Source of the DNA: Aurantimonas marianensis
GTDB lineage: Bacteria; Pseudomonadota; Alphaproteobacteria; Rhizobiales; Rhizobiaceae
Reading direction: 5' to 3'
DNA: 42,978 nt
Assembly (NCBI RefSeq): GCF_024195285.1
Contig: NZ_JALHBS010000100.1
Span: 1 to 42,978 of the forward strand
Both the position numbers and the translations under genes were made by a program. The stretch's first letter is position 1. Each line of letters opens with the position of its first letter. The notes under the pieces were generated by a model. It ran no database searches, was not told the DNA's origin, and saw nothing but the letters and a program-made list of their open reading frames with translations. Below are positions 33,474 through 42,381 of this stretch, piece after piece.

Positions 33474-34856
33474 ATGAATATCAAGCAACTCCTATTTGCC
33501 GGCTCCCTGATGGCCGGGTTCGCCGCGACGGCGGCCTTCGCCCAGGACGCCGCCGCGCCGGCCGTCGAGGCGGCGGTCGGGGTCACCGAGGCCGTGGCTC
33601 CGACGGTCGACAAGGGCGATGTCGCCTGGATGATGACCGCGACGCTGCTGGTCCTGTTCATGACCATGCCCGGTCTCGCCCTGTTTTACGGCGGTCTGGT
33701 GCGGGCCAAGAACATGCTGTCGGTGCTCATGCAGTGCACCGTCATCACCGGCATCGCCATCATCGTCTGGGTGGTGTGGGGTTATTCCTTCGCCTTCGGC
33801 GGCGGCACCAGCCCGTATTGGGGCGGCCTCGGCAAGCTGTTCCTCGCGGGCGTGACCGTCGATTCGACGGCCGCGACCTTCACCGACGGCGTGGCCTTGC
33901 CCGAATATCTGTTCATCGCCTTCCAGATGACCTTCGCGGTGATCACTCCGGCGCTGATCGTCGGCGCCTTCGCCGAGCGCATCAAGTTCTCGGCGGTGGT
34001 GCTGTTCACGGTGCTGTGGCTGACCTTCGCCTACTTCCCGATTGCGCACATGGTCTGGGACGGCGCCGGCCTGATCTTCAACGGGACCCTCTCTGGCGGC
34101 GTCGGCGCGCTCGACTTCGCCGGCGGCACCGTCGTGCATATCAACGCCGGTATCGCCGCGCTGGTCGGGTCCCTCTTCGTCGGCAAGCGCACCGGTCTCG
34201 GCAAGGACATGATGGCCCCGCATTCGATGACGCTGACCATGGTCGGCGCCGCGATCCTGTGGGTCGGCTGGTTCGGCTTCAACGCCGGTTCCAATCTGGA
34301 ATCGACCGCGGGCGCGGTGCTGGCCATGATCAACACCTTTACCGCGACGGCGGGCGCGCTGGTCACCTGGTGCATCATCGAGACCATGATGCGCGGTAAG
34401 GCCTCGATGCTCGGCGGCGCTTCCGGCATCGTTGCCGGTCTCGTCGCCGTCACGCCGGCCTGCGGCACGATCGGGCCGGTCGGCGCGATCGTCCTCGGCG
34501 GACTCGCCAGCGCCGGCTGCTACTTCTTCGTCTCGGTGGTGAAGAACAAGTTCCAGTACGACGACAGCCTCGATGTCTTCGGCATCCACGGCATCGGCGG
34601 CATCATCGGCGCCGTCGGCACGGGCATCTTCACCGCCTCGTCGCTGGGCGGCGTCGGCCTCGCCGAGGGCGTCTCGATGGGCGCCCAGGTCTGGGCCCAG
34701 ATCGTCGGCGTGCTGATCACGCTGGTCTGGGGCGGCGTGATCTCGGCGATCCTCTTCAAGATCGTCGATCTCATCGTCGGTCTGCGTCCGACGCTTGAAC
34801 AGGAGCGCGAAGGCCTCGATCTCGCCTATCATGGCGAGGCGGCCTACCACTCCTGA
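33474..34856 (+). CDS. amtB: ammonium transporter
   Basis: 460 aa. Signal peptide (about 1-23, ending AAFA before QDA), a short periplasmic acidic segment, then eleven hydrophobic helices. Marks: LVLFMTMPGLALFYGGLVRAKN, MVWDGAGLIFNGTLSGGVGALDFAGGTVVHI, the pore His in VVHINAG and a second in FGIHGIGGIIG, and the aromatic gate WVGWFGFNAGS. Conducts NH4+/NH3 into the cytoplasm under GlnK control. It is followed by a strong terminator. Confidence 0.96.
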   Translation: MNIKQLLFAGSLMAGFAATAAFAQDAAAPAVEAAVGVTEAVAPTVDKGDVAWMMTATLLVLFMTMPGLALFYGGLVRAKNMLSVLMQCTVITGIAIIVWVVWGYSFAFGGGTSPYWGGLGKLFLAGVTVDSTAATFTDGVALPEYLFIAFQMTFAVITPALIVGAFAERIKFSAVVLFTVLWLTFAYFPIAHMVWDGAGLIFNGTLSGGVGALDFAGGTVVHINAGIAALVGSLFVGKRTGLGKDMMAPHSMTLTMVGAAILWVGWFGFNAGSNLESTAGAVLAMINTFTATAGALVTWCIIETMMRGKASMLGGASGIVAGLVAVTPACGTIGPVGAIVLGGLASAGCYFFVSVVKNKFQYDDSLDVFGIHGIGGIIGAVGTGIFTASSLGGVGLAEGVSMGAQVWAQIVGVLITLVWGGVISAILFKIVDLIVGLRPTLEQEREGLDLAYHGEAAYHS

Positions 34857-34884
34857 GCGGTCGGCCAGGGCCGATACAGCCGGA

Positions 34885-34918
34885 AAAAGGGGTGGGCGAG
34901 CGATCGCCCGCCCCTTTT
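34885..34918 (+). terminator. intrinsic terminator of glnK-amtB
   Basis: AAAAGGGG-T-GGGCGA, loop GCGA, TCGCCC-G-CCCC then TTTT. The paired stem of 14 bp (with one facing mismatch) and the closing T-run lie 29 bp after the amtB stop. The symmetric A-run would let it work in both directions. Confidence 0.85.
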
Positions 34919-35047
34919 CGATTTGGCGGTGGCGCATATGGGTAAGAGACATAGCTGAGCGCCCGCACCGCTCTCGCGGCCGGCGGATGCATTCTTCGAT
35001 GGTGGCTCCTCCTCCTTCCGCCGCGCCTGCCTTCTTCGATTCTCTGT

Positions 35048-35186
35048 CCCCTCCTTAAGCTTCGCCTTACGGCTCGCTGAGGGGTCAGCATTTTTTTCCC
35101 ACCCTTAAGCCTCGCCTTGCGGCTCGCTGGTGGGCCGATTCTCTGTCCCGTCCTTAAGTTTCGCGGCTTCGCCGCTCACTGACGGG
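35048..35186. repeat. three tandem hairpin units with covarying stems (about 50-bp period)
   Basis: Unit 1 (35048-35084) has arms CCCCTC/GAGGGG, unit 2 (35098-35134) CCCACC/GGTGGG, unit 3 (35147-35186) CCCGTC/GACGGG. In every unit the left arm is followed at once by CTTAAG and then a TCGC...GC inner stem-loop (unit 3: GCGGC-TTC-GCCGC). Arm bases differ between units but change in pairs, so the RNA or cruciform shape appears conserved. ATTCTCTGTCCC precedes units 1 and 3. Unit 1 is followed by a run of seven T (35091-35097). No protein is supported here. Confidence 0.85.
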
Positions 35187-35196
35187 CCCCTGTTGC

Positions 35197-35217
35197 CGTC
35201 TCGTCTCGGACGAGACG
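35197..35217. repeat. perfect 9-bp hairpin
   Basis: CGTCTCGTC (35197-35205), loop TCG, GACGAGACG (35209-35217). It lies directly between the three-hairpin array and the long inverted repeat. Confidence 0.7.
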
Positions 35218-35221
35218 AGCG

Positions 35222-35286
35222 GCGGGACGCCGGAGGCGAACCCTCCGACTGTTTTAAGTCAATACGGTCCGCCTCCGGCATCCCGC
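35222..35286. repeat. 17-bp inverted repeat with 31-nt loop
   Basis: Arm 1 is 35222-35238 (GCGGGACGCCGGAGGCG) and arm 2 is 35270-35286 (CGCCTCCGGCATCCCGC). They pair over 17 positions with a single G-T type wobble (C/A facing). Inside the arms CGGAGG (35231-35236) could instead pair with CCTCCG (35242-35247). Looks like a mobile or REP-type palindrome, or the core of a structured RNA. Confidence 0.7.
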
Positions 35287-35782
35287 GCGGCGTTTGACCA
35301 ACCCTTCGACACGCTAACCCCGCCTCTTCATGGGTTCGTGTGCGCTGCCGGCTCTTCACGCCCCTGGCGGGGGCGTTCAAGCGGACCGATCCGCAGACCC
35401 CTCATTAGTGGGGGACGGTCCGGCGGAGCAAAGGGTCGTCCGGGCCGGGCCTTCTCCGGAAGAAGCCCCGTCGCGGACACCGCACCGCCAGGGATTTCTC
35501 CCCCTTGGCCCAACGAACGATCCCGGTGATCATTCGCGCCCGTTCCGTGGGCCGGCGGTGAGGGCATTGTGCGGGAGGGGCGTGGGGGTGGGGAGAAAAT
35601 TTTTCGAGGGGGCGGCTTCTTCAGAAGCTGCGCCGGCCCCCAATCCCCTGCAGAAACATGAGGCACCGGCATCCAAACCGCGTCGACAGCCACACAATGT
35701 CGCGGCGAATCCGGGGGTGACTTTGAAATCCCCGGCGGTCCCTGGATCCACGAGGTTCATCGCCGCCGCGGCTGAATGCCCA
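35287..35782. other. gene-free stretch with further small palindromes
   Basis: No credible coding frame was found: open frames here lack family features, ribosome sites or normal codon bias. It contains ACGCCCC/GGGGCGT (35358-35364/35370-35376), a nested GGACCG...CGGTCC palindrome enclosing CCCC...GGGG near 35382-35430, and G-rich and T-rich patches around 35571-35605. GGTGAGGGCATTG (35557-35569) recurs at 41542-41554. Confidence 0.5.
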
Positions 35783-36058
35783 TCATTCCTTCAGAACATC
35801 GCGATATTCCGGCTTGCGCTCGAATGCGGACCGGACGAATGGGCATTGCGGAATCACCTTCAACTTCTCCGACCGGGCCCAGTCCACCCCGGCGGCGACC
35901 AGCTTCCCCGCGATCCCCTGGCCGCGATACTGATCCGGAACGAGGGTATGATCGAAGATGACGGTGGTCTCGCCCACCCGGACATAGGTCATCTCGCTGT
36001 CGCCTTTGGCAGTGGTGAACCGGCCTTTCGATCCGTTGTCCTCGCGTTGGATATCCAT
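35783..36058 (-). CDS. small GNAT-type N-acetyltransferase (YjdJ/NATD1-like)
   Basis: 91 aa, the compact single-domain acetyltransferase family. The acetyl-CoA pyrophosphate loop is in PDQYRGQGIAGKLV (Q/R-x-x-G-x-G/A), preceded by the strand TVIFDHTLV and followed by WARSEKLKVIPQCPFVRSAFE with the conserved C-P-[FY]-x-x-x-[FY] ending. The start at 36058 has AAAGGGAG a few bases upstream. The substrate is unknown. It stands alone next to the structured interval. Confidence 0.87.
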   Translation of the reverse strand: MDIQREDNGSKGRFTTAKGDSEMTYVRVGETTVIFDHTLVPDQYRGQGIAGKLVAAGVDWARSEKLKVIPQCPFVRSAFERKPEYRDVLKE

Positions 36059-36166
36059 CGTCGCTCCCTTTCCGTGTGAACCGTAAGACTGGCGGACGAT
36101 CCTTCCGCGGCAAGAGCGAACCCGATCGGACGGCGAGATGCCCAGGATCGTAAGGTGGTCTTAAGC

Positions 36167-36182
36167 TTAAACGGCTCTTAAC
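36167..36182 (+). promoter_or_regulatory. CtrA-type box upstream of ftsK
   Basis: TTAA-ACGGCTC-TTAAC fits the full CtrA consensus TTAA-N7-TTAAC used by the alphaproteobacterial cell-cycle regulator. It ends 77 bp before the ftsK start, a good promoter-proximal position, and another TTAAGC half-site adjoins at 36161. Cell-cycle control is inferred from the motif only. Confidence 0.5.
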
Positions 36183-36259
36183 CTCGGCTGCTTAGTCTGG
36201 CCGCAAGCAGCGGGCCGGCTCGAAGGCACGATCCGCGTTGGACGAACAGGCAGGGTCAG

Positions 36260-39076
36260 ATGGCAACCACGGCGTCAGGCGGCAGCGAAACGTCATTCCT
36301 CCGGCGGCAAGGCGAAATCGGCGTCGGCGCCGTGATGATCGCGATCGCGGGTTATCTCGGCGTCGCCTTCGCGACGTGGAGTGTGAGCGACCCCTCGCTC
36401 AGCCAGTCGAATCAGAACATGGTCGAGAACTGGGCGGGTCCCTCCGGCGCCATCGTCGCCGACCTCGCCATGCAGGTGTTCGGCCTGGGCGCCGCGCTGC
36501 TCGTGATGCTGCCGGCGATCTGGGGCCTGATCTTGCTGTCCGGCCATGCGATCGACCATATCTGGCGCCGCGCCTGGTATGCGGTTGCCGGGACCGTGCT
36601 GGCCGCCGCCGCGCTCGGCTGTCTGCCGGCGCCCTCGGGCTGGCCGCTTCCGATCGGCCTCGGCGGCGTTGCCGGCGATCTCGTACTGAAATTTCCGGCA
36701 CTGGCGACCGGCGCCTATCCGCAAGGGCTGCTCGCAATCGTGCTCGCACTGATGATCGCCGCGCCGGCGGCCTGGCTCTTCCTCAATGGCGCCGGATTGA
36801 TCGATCGCCCCCGCCCGATACCGGCCGCGGGCCGCCGCAGGGCCCCGGTGGTCGAGACGGACGACGAGGATGAGAGCGAGGGCCGCATGGCGCTGTTCTT
36901 CGGAGCACTGGCCCATACCGCCTATTCGGCAAAATCCGCCATTGGTCGAGGTCTCGCCGCCCGCCGCGAGGCACGGGCATCGAAGGAATTCGGCGACGGT
37001 TTCGCCAACTGGTCGGACGAGGAGGATTTACCTCACCACCCGGCGCAAGACCGCGGCGCCCGGCGCTCGATCCGCGTATCCGAACCCGAGCACATGGAAA
37101 ACTACTACGGGGCGGATGCGGATGAAGAACGCGCCGAGTTTGACGCCAGCTCAACGATGCCTTGGGACGAAACGGAGGAAAGCGAGGCGCGCGATTTCGT
37201 CAGCGGCGACTTCGCCGATGACGATGCCATGATCGTCGGTCCGGGCGATCGGGTGTCGCCCAACGCGGCGCCGATCCCCGACGAGGGAGGCGGCTGGCGG
37301 GGGCTCCTGTCCGGCAACATCGTCGCCTTTCCCGGCCGCAGACCCGCCAGGCAGGAAGAGGCACGGAACGACGCTGCTCACGGTCAGACGCGGCAAGACC
37401 GATCCGGCGGCGCGACGTCACCGCGCCTGCCGGCCGATCCTGGCGTGCGGGTCGTCCCGCAGGCAACGGTTACCGCCGAGCAGCAGCGGCTTCGCAGTGG
37501 TTCCGGGCGCGCCGTCGCGCTGAAGCCGGCGACGACGGTGGCCGATCCCGTCCGCTTCGAATTGCCCTCGGTCGATTTCCTGACGCCGCCGAAGCCGCGC
37601 AGCCGCGACTCGACCCTGTCGCCGGAAGCGCTGCAGGAGAACGCGCGCCTGCTCGAGGGCGTGCTGGAGGACTTCGGCGTCAAGGGCGAGATCATCGAGG
37701 TGCGTCCCGGCCCGGTGGTGACGCTTTACGAATTGGAGCCGGCGCCGGGCATCAAGTCCTCGCGCGTCATCGGGCTCGCCGACGACATCGCCCGCTCGAT
37801 GAGCGCCATCGCCGCGCGCGTCGCCGTCATTCCCGGCAAGAACGCCATCGGCATCGAACTGCCGAACCAGCGCCGCGAGACCGTCTATTTCCGCGAGATG
37901 ATCGGCTCGGAGACCTTCACCCAGAACAAGAGCAAGCTGGCCCTTGCCCTCGGCAAGACCATCGGCGGGGAGCCGGTGATCGCCGACCACGCCAAGATGC
38001 CGCATCTTCTCGTCGCCGGCACCACCGGCTCCGGTAAGTCGGTGTCGATCAACACGATGATCCTGTCGTTGCTCTACCGGCTGACGCCGCAGGAATGCCG
38101 GATGATCATGATCGATCCGAAGATGCTGGAGCTGTCGGTCTATGACGGCATTCCGCACCTGCTTGCCCCGGTGGTGACCGACCCGAAAAAGGCGGTCGTC
38201 GCGCTGAAATGGACGGTCCGCGAGATGGAGGACCGCTACCGCAAGATGTCGAAGGTGGGCGTCAGGAACATCGACGGCTTCAACGCCCGCGTGAAAAGCG
38301 CGCTGGAGAAGAACGAGACGATCTCGCGCACGGTGCAGACCGGCTTCGACCGCGAGACCGGCGAGCCGATCTTCGAGACCGAGGAATTCGATCTCGAGCC
38401 GCTGCCCTACATCGTCGTGATCATCGACGAGATGGCCGACCTGATGATGGTCGCCGGCAAGGACATCGAAGGTACCGTCCAGCGTCTCGCGCAGATGGCC
38501 CGCGCCGCCGGCATCCATGTGGTGATGGCGACGCAGCGTCCGTCCGTCGACGTCATCACCGGGACGATCAAGGCGAATTTCCCGACCCGTATCTCCTTCC
38601 AGGTGACATCGAAGATCGACAGCCGCACCATCCTGCAGGAGCAGGGCGCCGAGCAGCTGCTGGGCATGGGCGACATGCTGTTCATGGCCGGCGGCGGCCG
38701 TATCCAGCGTGTCCACGGCCCGTTCGTCGACGACAGCGAGGTCGAGCAGATCGTCGCGCATCTCAAGAGCCAGGGCGTGCCCGACTATCTCGACTCGATT
38801 CTCGAGGACGAGGACGAGGATGGCGATGGCGGCTCGTCCGGGAGCGGCGGCGGCGGCGGGGAGGTCGACGAGGGCGCCGACCTCTACGATCAGGCGGTGG
38901 CGATCGTGCTGCGCGACGGCAAGGCCTCGACCTCCTATGTCCAGCGGCGCCTGTCGATCGGCTACAACCGTGCCGCCTCGATCATCGAGCGGATGGAGCG
39001 GGAAGGCATCGTCGGTGCCGCCAACCACGCCGGCAAGCGCGAAATTTTGGTGCCGACGGAAGATGACCGGATGTAG
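36260..39076 (+). CDS. ftsK: DNA translocase FtsK
   Basis: 938 aa. Hexameric ATPase at the division septum that pumps chromosome dimers and termini toward dif. Four hydrophobic helices in residues 15-180 anchor it, followed by a long acidic, low-complexity linker (190-440). The motor has Walker A GTTGSGKS (587-594) and Walker [14 protein letters not shown] (D723, E724). A Gly/acidic spacer ([19 protein letters not shown], about 850) leads to the winged-helix gamma domain ([23 protein letters not shown]), which reads KOPS-type sequences. The length is normal for alphaproteobacteria. lolA and xthA follow, a conserved order. Confidence 0.96.
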   Translation: MATTASGGSETSFLRRQGEIGVGAVMIAIAGYLGVAFATWSVSDPSLSQSNQNMVENWAGPSGAIVADLAMQVFGLGAALLVMLPAIWGLILLSGHAIDHIWRRAWYAVAGTVLAAAALGCLPAPSGWPLPIGLGGVAGDLVLKFPALATGAYPQGLLAIVLALMIAAPAAWLFLNGAGLIDRPRPIPAAGRRRAPVVETDDEDESEGRMALFFGALAHTAYSAKSAIGRGLAARREARASKEFGDGFANWSDEEDLPHHPAQDRGARRSIRVSEPEHMENYYGADADEERAEFDASSTMPWDETEESEARDFVSGDFADDDAMIVGPGDRVSPNAAPIPDEGGGWRGLLSGNIVAFPGRRPARQEEARNDAAHGQTRQDRSGGATSPRLPADPGVRVVPQATVTAEQQRLRSGSGRAVALKPATTVADPVRFELPSVDFLTPPKPRSRDSTLSPEALQENARLLEGVLEDFGVKGEIIEVRPGPVVTLYELEPAPGIKSSRVIGLADDIARSMSAIAARVAVIPGKNAIGIELPNQRRETVYFREMIGSETFTQNKSKLALALGKTIGGEPVIADHAKMPHLLVAGTTGSGKSVSINTMILSLLYRLTPQECRMIMIDPKMLELSVYDGIPHLLAPVVTDPKKAVVALKWTVREMEDRYRKMSKVGVRNIDGFNARVKSALEKNETISRTVQTGFDRETGEPIFETEEFDLEPLPYIVVIIDEMADLMMVAGKDIEGTVQRLAQMARAAGIHVVMATQRPSVDVITGTIKANFPTRISFQVTSKIDSRTILQEQGAEQLLGMGDMLFMAGGGRIQRVHGPFVDDSEVEQIVAHLKSQGVPDYLDSILEDEDEDGDGGSSGSGGGGGEVDEGADLYDQAVAIVLRDGKASTSYVQRRLSIGYNRAASIIERMEREGIVGAANHAGKREILVPTEDDRM

Positions 39077-39233
39077 CCGATGACGAAATGGTTAGGTTTT
39101 CGCCATTGCCGCGCCCCATTGCGAGGGGAATGATGCGAACCGACATGATGGGGCGAGACGAAATCCGCGTCGCGCCCTATCTGCGTCGCTGAGACGAAGG
39201 GCAGACTTCGCAATAAGGGAAGCCTCCACCACC

Positions 39234-39890
39234 ATGGCGAACAACGATACACTCAACCGATCCTTCCGCTCCGTGCTCGTTCGCGGCGCGGCATCGGCCC
39301 TGATCGCGGCCGCGGTCCTTGCGCCGCTCACGACGGGCCCGGCGGCGGCCCAGTCGAGCGCCGCGGCACAAAAGATCGCCGACCATTTCTCAGGCGTTCC
39401 GTCGATGCACGGGACCTTCATGCAGTTCGACCCGAACGGCCGTCAGACCGAGGGAAAATTCTATATCGAGCGGCCCGGCAAGGTGCGCTTCGACTATTCG
39501 GGGACGCCGCTCCGGGTGATTTCCGATGGCTCCAACGTCGCGGTCAACAACAAGAAGCTGAACACCTGGGACGTCTATCCCCTGTCGAAGACGCCGCTGA
39601 AGCTGTTGCTGAACCGGCGGATCGACCTTTCGGCGGCGAACATTCAAAGTGTCAAGGAAGAGCCCGATCTCACCACCATTGTCATGGGCGACAAGTCGGT
39701 GTTCGGCAATTCGCGCATCACCATGATGTTCGACCCGAAATCCAACGAGCTCAAGCAGTGGACCATCCGCGACCAGCAGGGCAAGGACACCACGGTGATG
39801 ATCTACAACGTCAAGAATGGCGGCGATATTCAGGATTCGGCGTTCACGATTCCCTATACGGCGATTTCGCAGGGCCAGACCGGCAACTGA
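39234..39890 (+). CDS. lolA: outer-membrane lipoprotein carrier protein
   Basis: 218 aa. Periplasmic chaperone that carries lipoproteins from LolCDE to the outer membrane. Signal peptide: basic start, hydrophobic ASALIAAAVLAPLTTG, cleavage after PAAA or AAA-Q near residue 37. LolA marks: MHGTFMQFDPNGRQTEGKFYIERPGKVRFDY and DGSNVAVNNKKLNTWDVYPLSKTPLKLLL. Lies 157 bp after ftsK and is followed by its own terminator. Confidence 0.92.
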   Translation: MANNDTLNRSFRSVLVRGAASALIAAAVLAPLTTGPAAAQSSAAAQKIADHFSGVPSMHGTFMQFDPNGRQTEGKFYIERPGKVRFDYSGTPLRVISDGSNVAVNNKKLNTWDVYPLSKTPLKLLLNRRIDLSAANIQSVKEEPDLTTIVMGDKSVFGNSRITMMFDPKSNELKQWTIRDQQGKDTTVMIYNVKNGGDIQDSAFTIPYTAISQGQTGN

Positions 39891-39919
39891 CGCCGCCGTT
39901 TTCCTTCATTGATCGTCGC

Positions 39920-39949
39920 GGGCCGCCTTCCGAGGCGGCCCTTTTGTTT
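39920..39949 (+). terminator. intrinsic terminator after lolA
   Basis: GGGCCGCC (39920-39927), loop TTCCGA, GGCGGCCC (39934-39941), then TTTTGTTT. A perfect 8-bp GC stem with T-rich tail, 29 bp after the lolA stop. Confidence 0.9.
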
Positions 39950-40029
39950 GCAGGCTGTCCCGCATGAGGGTTGCCGGTGGCGGGCCGCCCCCATATGCAC
40001 GTGCCGTCCCCGCAGCCGGAAACCAAGCC

Positions 40030-40833
40030 ATGTCCTTCAAGATCGCCACGTGGAACATCAACTCCGTGCGGCTGCGCATGCCGCTGGTGGAGCGCTTCTT
40101 GAAGCAGACCGCGCCGGACGTCCTGTGCCTGCAGGAGACCAAATGTCCGAACGACCAGTTTCCCGCAAAGGCCTTCCGAACGCTCGGCTACGAGCACATC
40201 GCGATCCATGGTCAGAAGGGTTATCACGGCGTCGCGACCGTCTCGAGACAGCCGTTTGACGACATCGTCCGGCAGGATTTCTGCGCCATCGGCGACGCGC
40301 GCCACCTGTCGACGCGGCTCAGGGTCGGGGAGCGCCGGGTACGGGTGCATAATCTCTACGTCCCGGCCGGCGGCGACGAGCCGGACCCGGCGATCAATCC
40401 GAAATTCCGCCACAAGCTCGATTTCATCGAGGAGATGCGGCTGATCGGCGCCGAGGCCGAGCCGGGCGTCTCGTCATTGCTTGTCGGCGATCTCAACATC
40501 GCGCCGTTCGAGACCGACGTGTGGTCCCATAAGCAGTTGTTGAAGGTGGTGTCGCACACGCCGATCGAATGCGAGGGGCTGCTGAGAGCGCGGGACGACG
40601 GCAACTGGGTCGACCTGATGCGCCATCACATTCCCATGGAAGAGACGGTGTTCACCTGGTGGAGCTACCGCGCCAAGGACTGGGCGGCGTCGAACCGCGG
40701 TCGTCGGCTCGACCATGTCTGGGGGTCGCCCGATCTCGCGCCGGCGCTTTCGGCCATCGATGTGCTCAGCGAGGCGCGAGGCTGGGAGCGCCCGTCGGAC
40801 CACGTGCCGGTGACCGCGACCTTCACGTTCTGA
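40030..40833 (+). CDS. xthA: exodeoxyribonuclease III (AP endonuclease)
   Basis: 267 aa, exonuclease-endonuclease-phosphatase fold. Base-excision repair: incises abasic sites and trims 3' ends. Marks: FKIATWNINSVRLRM, LCLQETKCPNDQFP (metal-binding Glu), GYHGVATVSR, LLVGDLNIAP (Asp/Asn), and the final GWERPSDHVPVTATF (Asp-His). The start at 40030 gives the family N-terminus MSFKIATWN; the frame extends upstream to 39964 without support. Confidence 0.95.
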   Translation: MSFKIATWNINSVRLRMPLVERFLKQTAPDVLCLQETKCPNDQFPAKAFRTLGYEHIAIHGQKGYHGVATVSRQPFDDIVRQDFCAIGDARHLSTRLRVGERRVRVHNLYVPAGGDEPDPAINPKFRHKLDFIEEMRLIGAEAEPGVSSLLVGDLNIAPFETDVWSHKQLLKVVSHTPIECEGLLRARDDGNWVDLMRHHIPMEETVFTWWSYRAKDWAASNRGRRLDHVWGSPDLAPALSAIDVLSEARGWERPSDHVPVTATFTF

Positions 40834-40884
40834 CGATCGATCCGCCATGGGGCGGCGGCGGCCGTCCGGCGTAGCCGGCGACCT

Positions 40885-41340
40885 TCATCCGGAGAACCGG
40901 TCCTCGAGCGCCAGGATCTGCCGGGTCATTTCGGCGAACTGAAGCTTTAGCCTTTCGTGCAGTCCGGCGGCGTATTCGGGATATTCCTCCAGCATACGGC
41001 GGAACATCGGCCGGGTGATCCGGAGCAGTTCGCAACTGGTCTCCGCCTTGGCGCTGGCGGGCCGGGTGGTCTCGGTGATCAATGCGAGTTCGCCGAGCAG
41101 CGTCCCCGGTCCAAAGGATCCGACGGCCTTCTGCCTGTCCCGGCCTTGGCTGACGAGCACGACCGTGCCGGAGGCGATGACGAAGCCGGCATCCGCCTGC
41201 GCATCCTGGCGAAAGACGATTTCCCCGGCGGAAAGGCGCCGGCGCTCGGCGCCGAAGGCGAGGAGACGCAACTGGTCGCTCGCCAAGCCTTCGAACAGCG
41301 GCACGTTTCTGAGGATCGCGATGTCGCTTTCGAGGCTCAT
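40885..41340 (-). CDS. stand-alone cyclic-nucleotide-binding-domain protein
   Basis: 151 aa. One CRP-type beta-roll domain (FRQDAQADAGFVIASGTVVLV, FGPGTLLGELALITETTRPASAKAETSCELL) and a C-terminal helix; there is no helix-turn-helix, so it should not bind DNA alone. The phosphate-binding cassette GELALITETTRPASA is close to the canonical GExALxxxxxRxAxV. It may sense a cyclic nucleotide and act by protein contact. It lies next to the CenR-like regulator on the same strand (232 bp apart), a neighbour pair often seen in Hyphomicrobiales. Confidence 0.87.
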   Translation of the reverse strand: MSLESDIAILRNVPLFEGLASDQLRLLAFGAERRRLSAGEIVFRQDAQADAGFVIASGTVVLVSQGRDRQKAVGSFGPGTLLGELALITETTRPASAKAETSCELLRITRPMFRRMLEEYPEYAAGLHERLKLQFAEMTRQILALEDRFSG

Positions 41341-41514
41341 CTCGTCGAAGTACCGTTTCCCTAAGCTGCGTCGCGGCCGCGACGGCCTTGATCCAGCGTC
41401 CGATGCGCGGTCCGGTCAGTCGCGATCTCTCGTCTGTTCCCGCGCCACCGTTAACGGAGCCTTTCAATGAAGGGTAGAGAGAAAGCGAACCGAATCCGCC
41501 AACCATCGCGCGAG

Positions 41515-41555
41515 GCAATGCCCCCGGCCCGGCACAAGACGGGTGAGGGCATTGC
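41515..41555. repeat. 9-bp inverted repeat downstream of the response regulator
   Basis: GCAATGCCC (41515-41523) and GGGCATTGC (41547-41555) with a 23-nt loop. On the minus strand it lies just after the cenR stop (41573) and may be a transcription end, although no T-run follows. The right arm is part of GGTGAGGGCATTG, also found at 35557-35569. Confidence 0.5.
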
Positions 41556-41572
41556 GGGACCGCGCTGAAGCG

Positions 41573-42256
41573 TCAGGGAACCAGCTTGTAGCCGCCGGAC
41601 TCCGTGACCAGTATCCGCGCGTTCGACGGATCGGGCTCGATCTTCTGGCGTAGTCGATAGACGTGGGTTTCGAGCGTATGGGTCGTAACGCCCGAATTGT
41701 AGCCCCAGACCTCTTCCAGCAGGATATCGCGGGTGATGACCCGGCGGTCGGCGCGTAGGAGATAGCGGATGATCGCGGTCTCTTTCTCGGTCAGGCGGAT
41801 CTTGCCGCCGTTCTCGTCGAGCAGCAATTTCTGGCTCGGCTTGAAGACGTAGGGGCCGACCTGGAAGGTGGCGTCTTCGCTCTGCTCGTGCTGGCGCAAT
41901 TGCGCGCGGATGCGGGCGAGCAGCACGGCGAAGCGGAAGGGCTTGATGACATAGTCGTTGGCGCCGGCCTCAAGGCCGAGGATCGTGTCGGAATCGGTGT
42001 CCTGGCCGGTCAGGATGATGATCGGTGCCTTGAAGCCGCCCTTGCGCAGAACCTTGACGGCCTCGCGTCCGTCCATGTCGGGCAGGCCGACATCCATGAC
42101 CACGAGATCGATCAGTCCGGCTCTGGCCGTATTGATGCCCTTCGTCGCCGTCGGCTCTTGCAGGACGGCGAACTCCTCGTGCAGTGAAAGCTGCTCGGCG
42201 AGGGTCTGGCGAAGGTCGTCGTCGTCGTCGACAATGAGAATGCTGCGTGCGGTCAT
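41573..42256 (-). CDS. OmpR-family response regulator, CenR-like
   Basis: 227 aa. Receiver domain: acidic DDDDD pocket at 10-14, phospho-acceptor D55 in VVMDVGLPDMDG, T/S in ILTGQD, K105 in YVIKPF. A winged-helix DNA-binding domain follows (TEKETAIIRYLLRADRRVITRDILLEEVWGYN, THTLETHVYRLRQKIE). The sequence closely resembles the CenR regulators of Hyphomicrobiales and Caulobacterales that control envelope functions and are often essential; I leave the symbol blank because orthology was judged from memory. The start at 42256 places the ATG right before RSILIVDD. It is divergent from the L,D-transpeptidase, a possible target. Confidence 0.88.
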   Translation of the reverse strand: MTARSILIVDDDDDLRQTLAEQLSLHEEFAVLQEPTATKGINTARAGLIDLVVMDVGLPDMDGREAVKVLRKGGFKAPIIILTGQDTDSDTILGLEAGANDYVIKPFRFAVLLARIRAQLRQHEQSEDATFQVGPYVFKPSQKLLLDENGGKIRLTEKETAIIRYLLRADRRVITRDILLEEVWGYNSGVTTHTLETHVYRLRQKIEPDPSNARILVTESGGYKLVP

Positions 42257-42381
42257 GCGATCCAGCCGTTCGATTCTTGCCTGGGGAAGGACCGGAAGAA
42301 ATCGCGACCCAAGCCTGGCACCCTGTAACAATTCGTGACCACAAATGGGCCGATTTCAAGAAAAGTCAGGAAAAAAGGCGA

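Noticed and set aside
33492-34952. Long minus-strand open frame opposite amtB
   Set aside because: AmtB helices are unmistakable on the plus strand; the reverse frame has no family features.
35105-35380. Minus-strand 91-codon frame over the hairpin array
   Set aside because: Its sequence is only a translation of the repeat units (SEPQGEA-like repeats) and has no ribosome site; the covarying stems indicate nucleic-acid structure instead.
35330-36079. Plus-strand 249-codon frame covering gene-free DNA and the GNAT gene
   Set aside because: No family resemblance; its second half is antisense to the well-supported acetyltransferase.
37418-39028. Long minus-strand open frame opposite ftsK
   Set aside because: Lies across the conserved FtsK motor; its His/Asp/Arg-rich translation is the mirror of that codon use.
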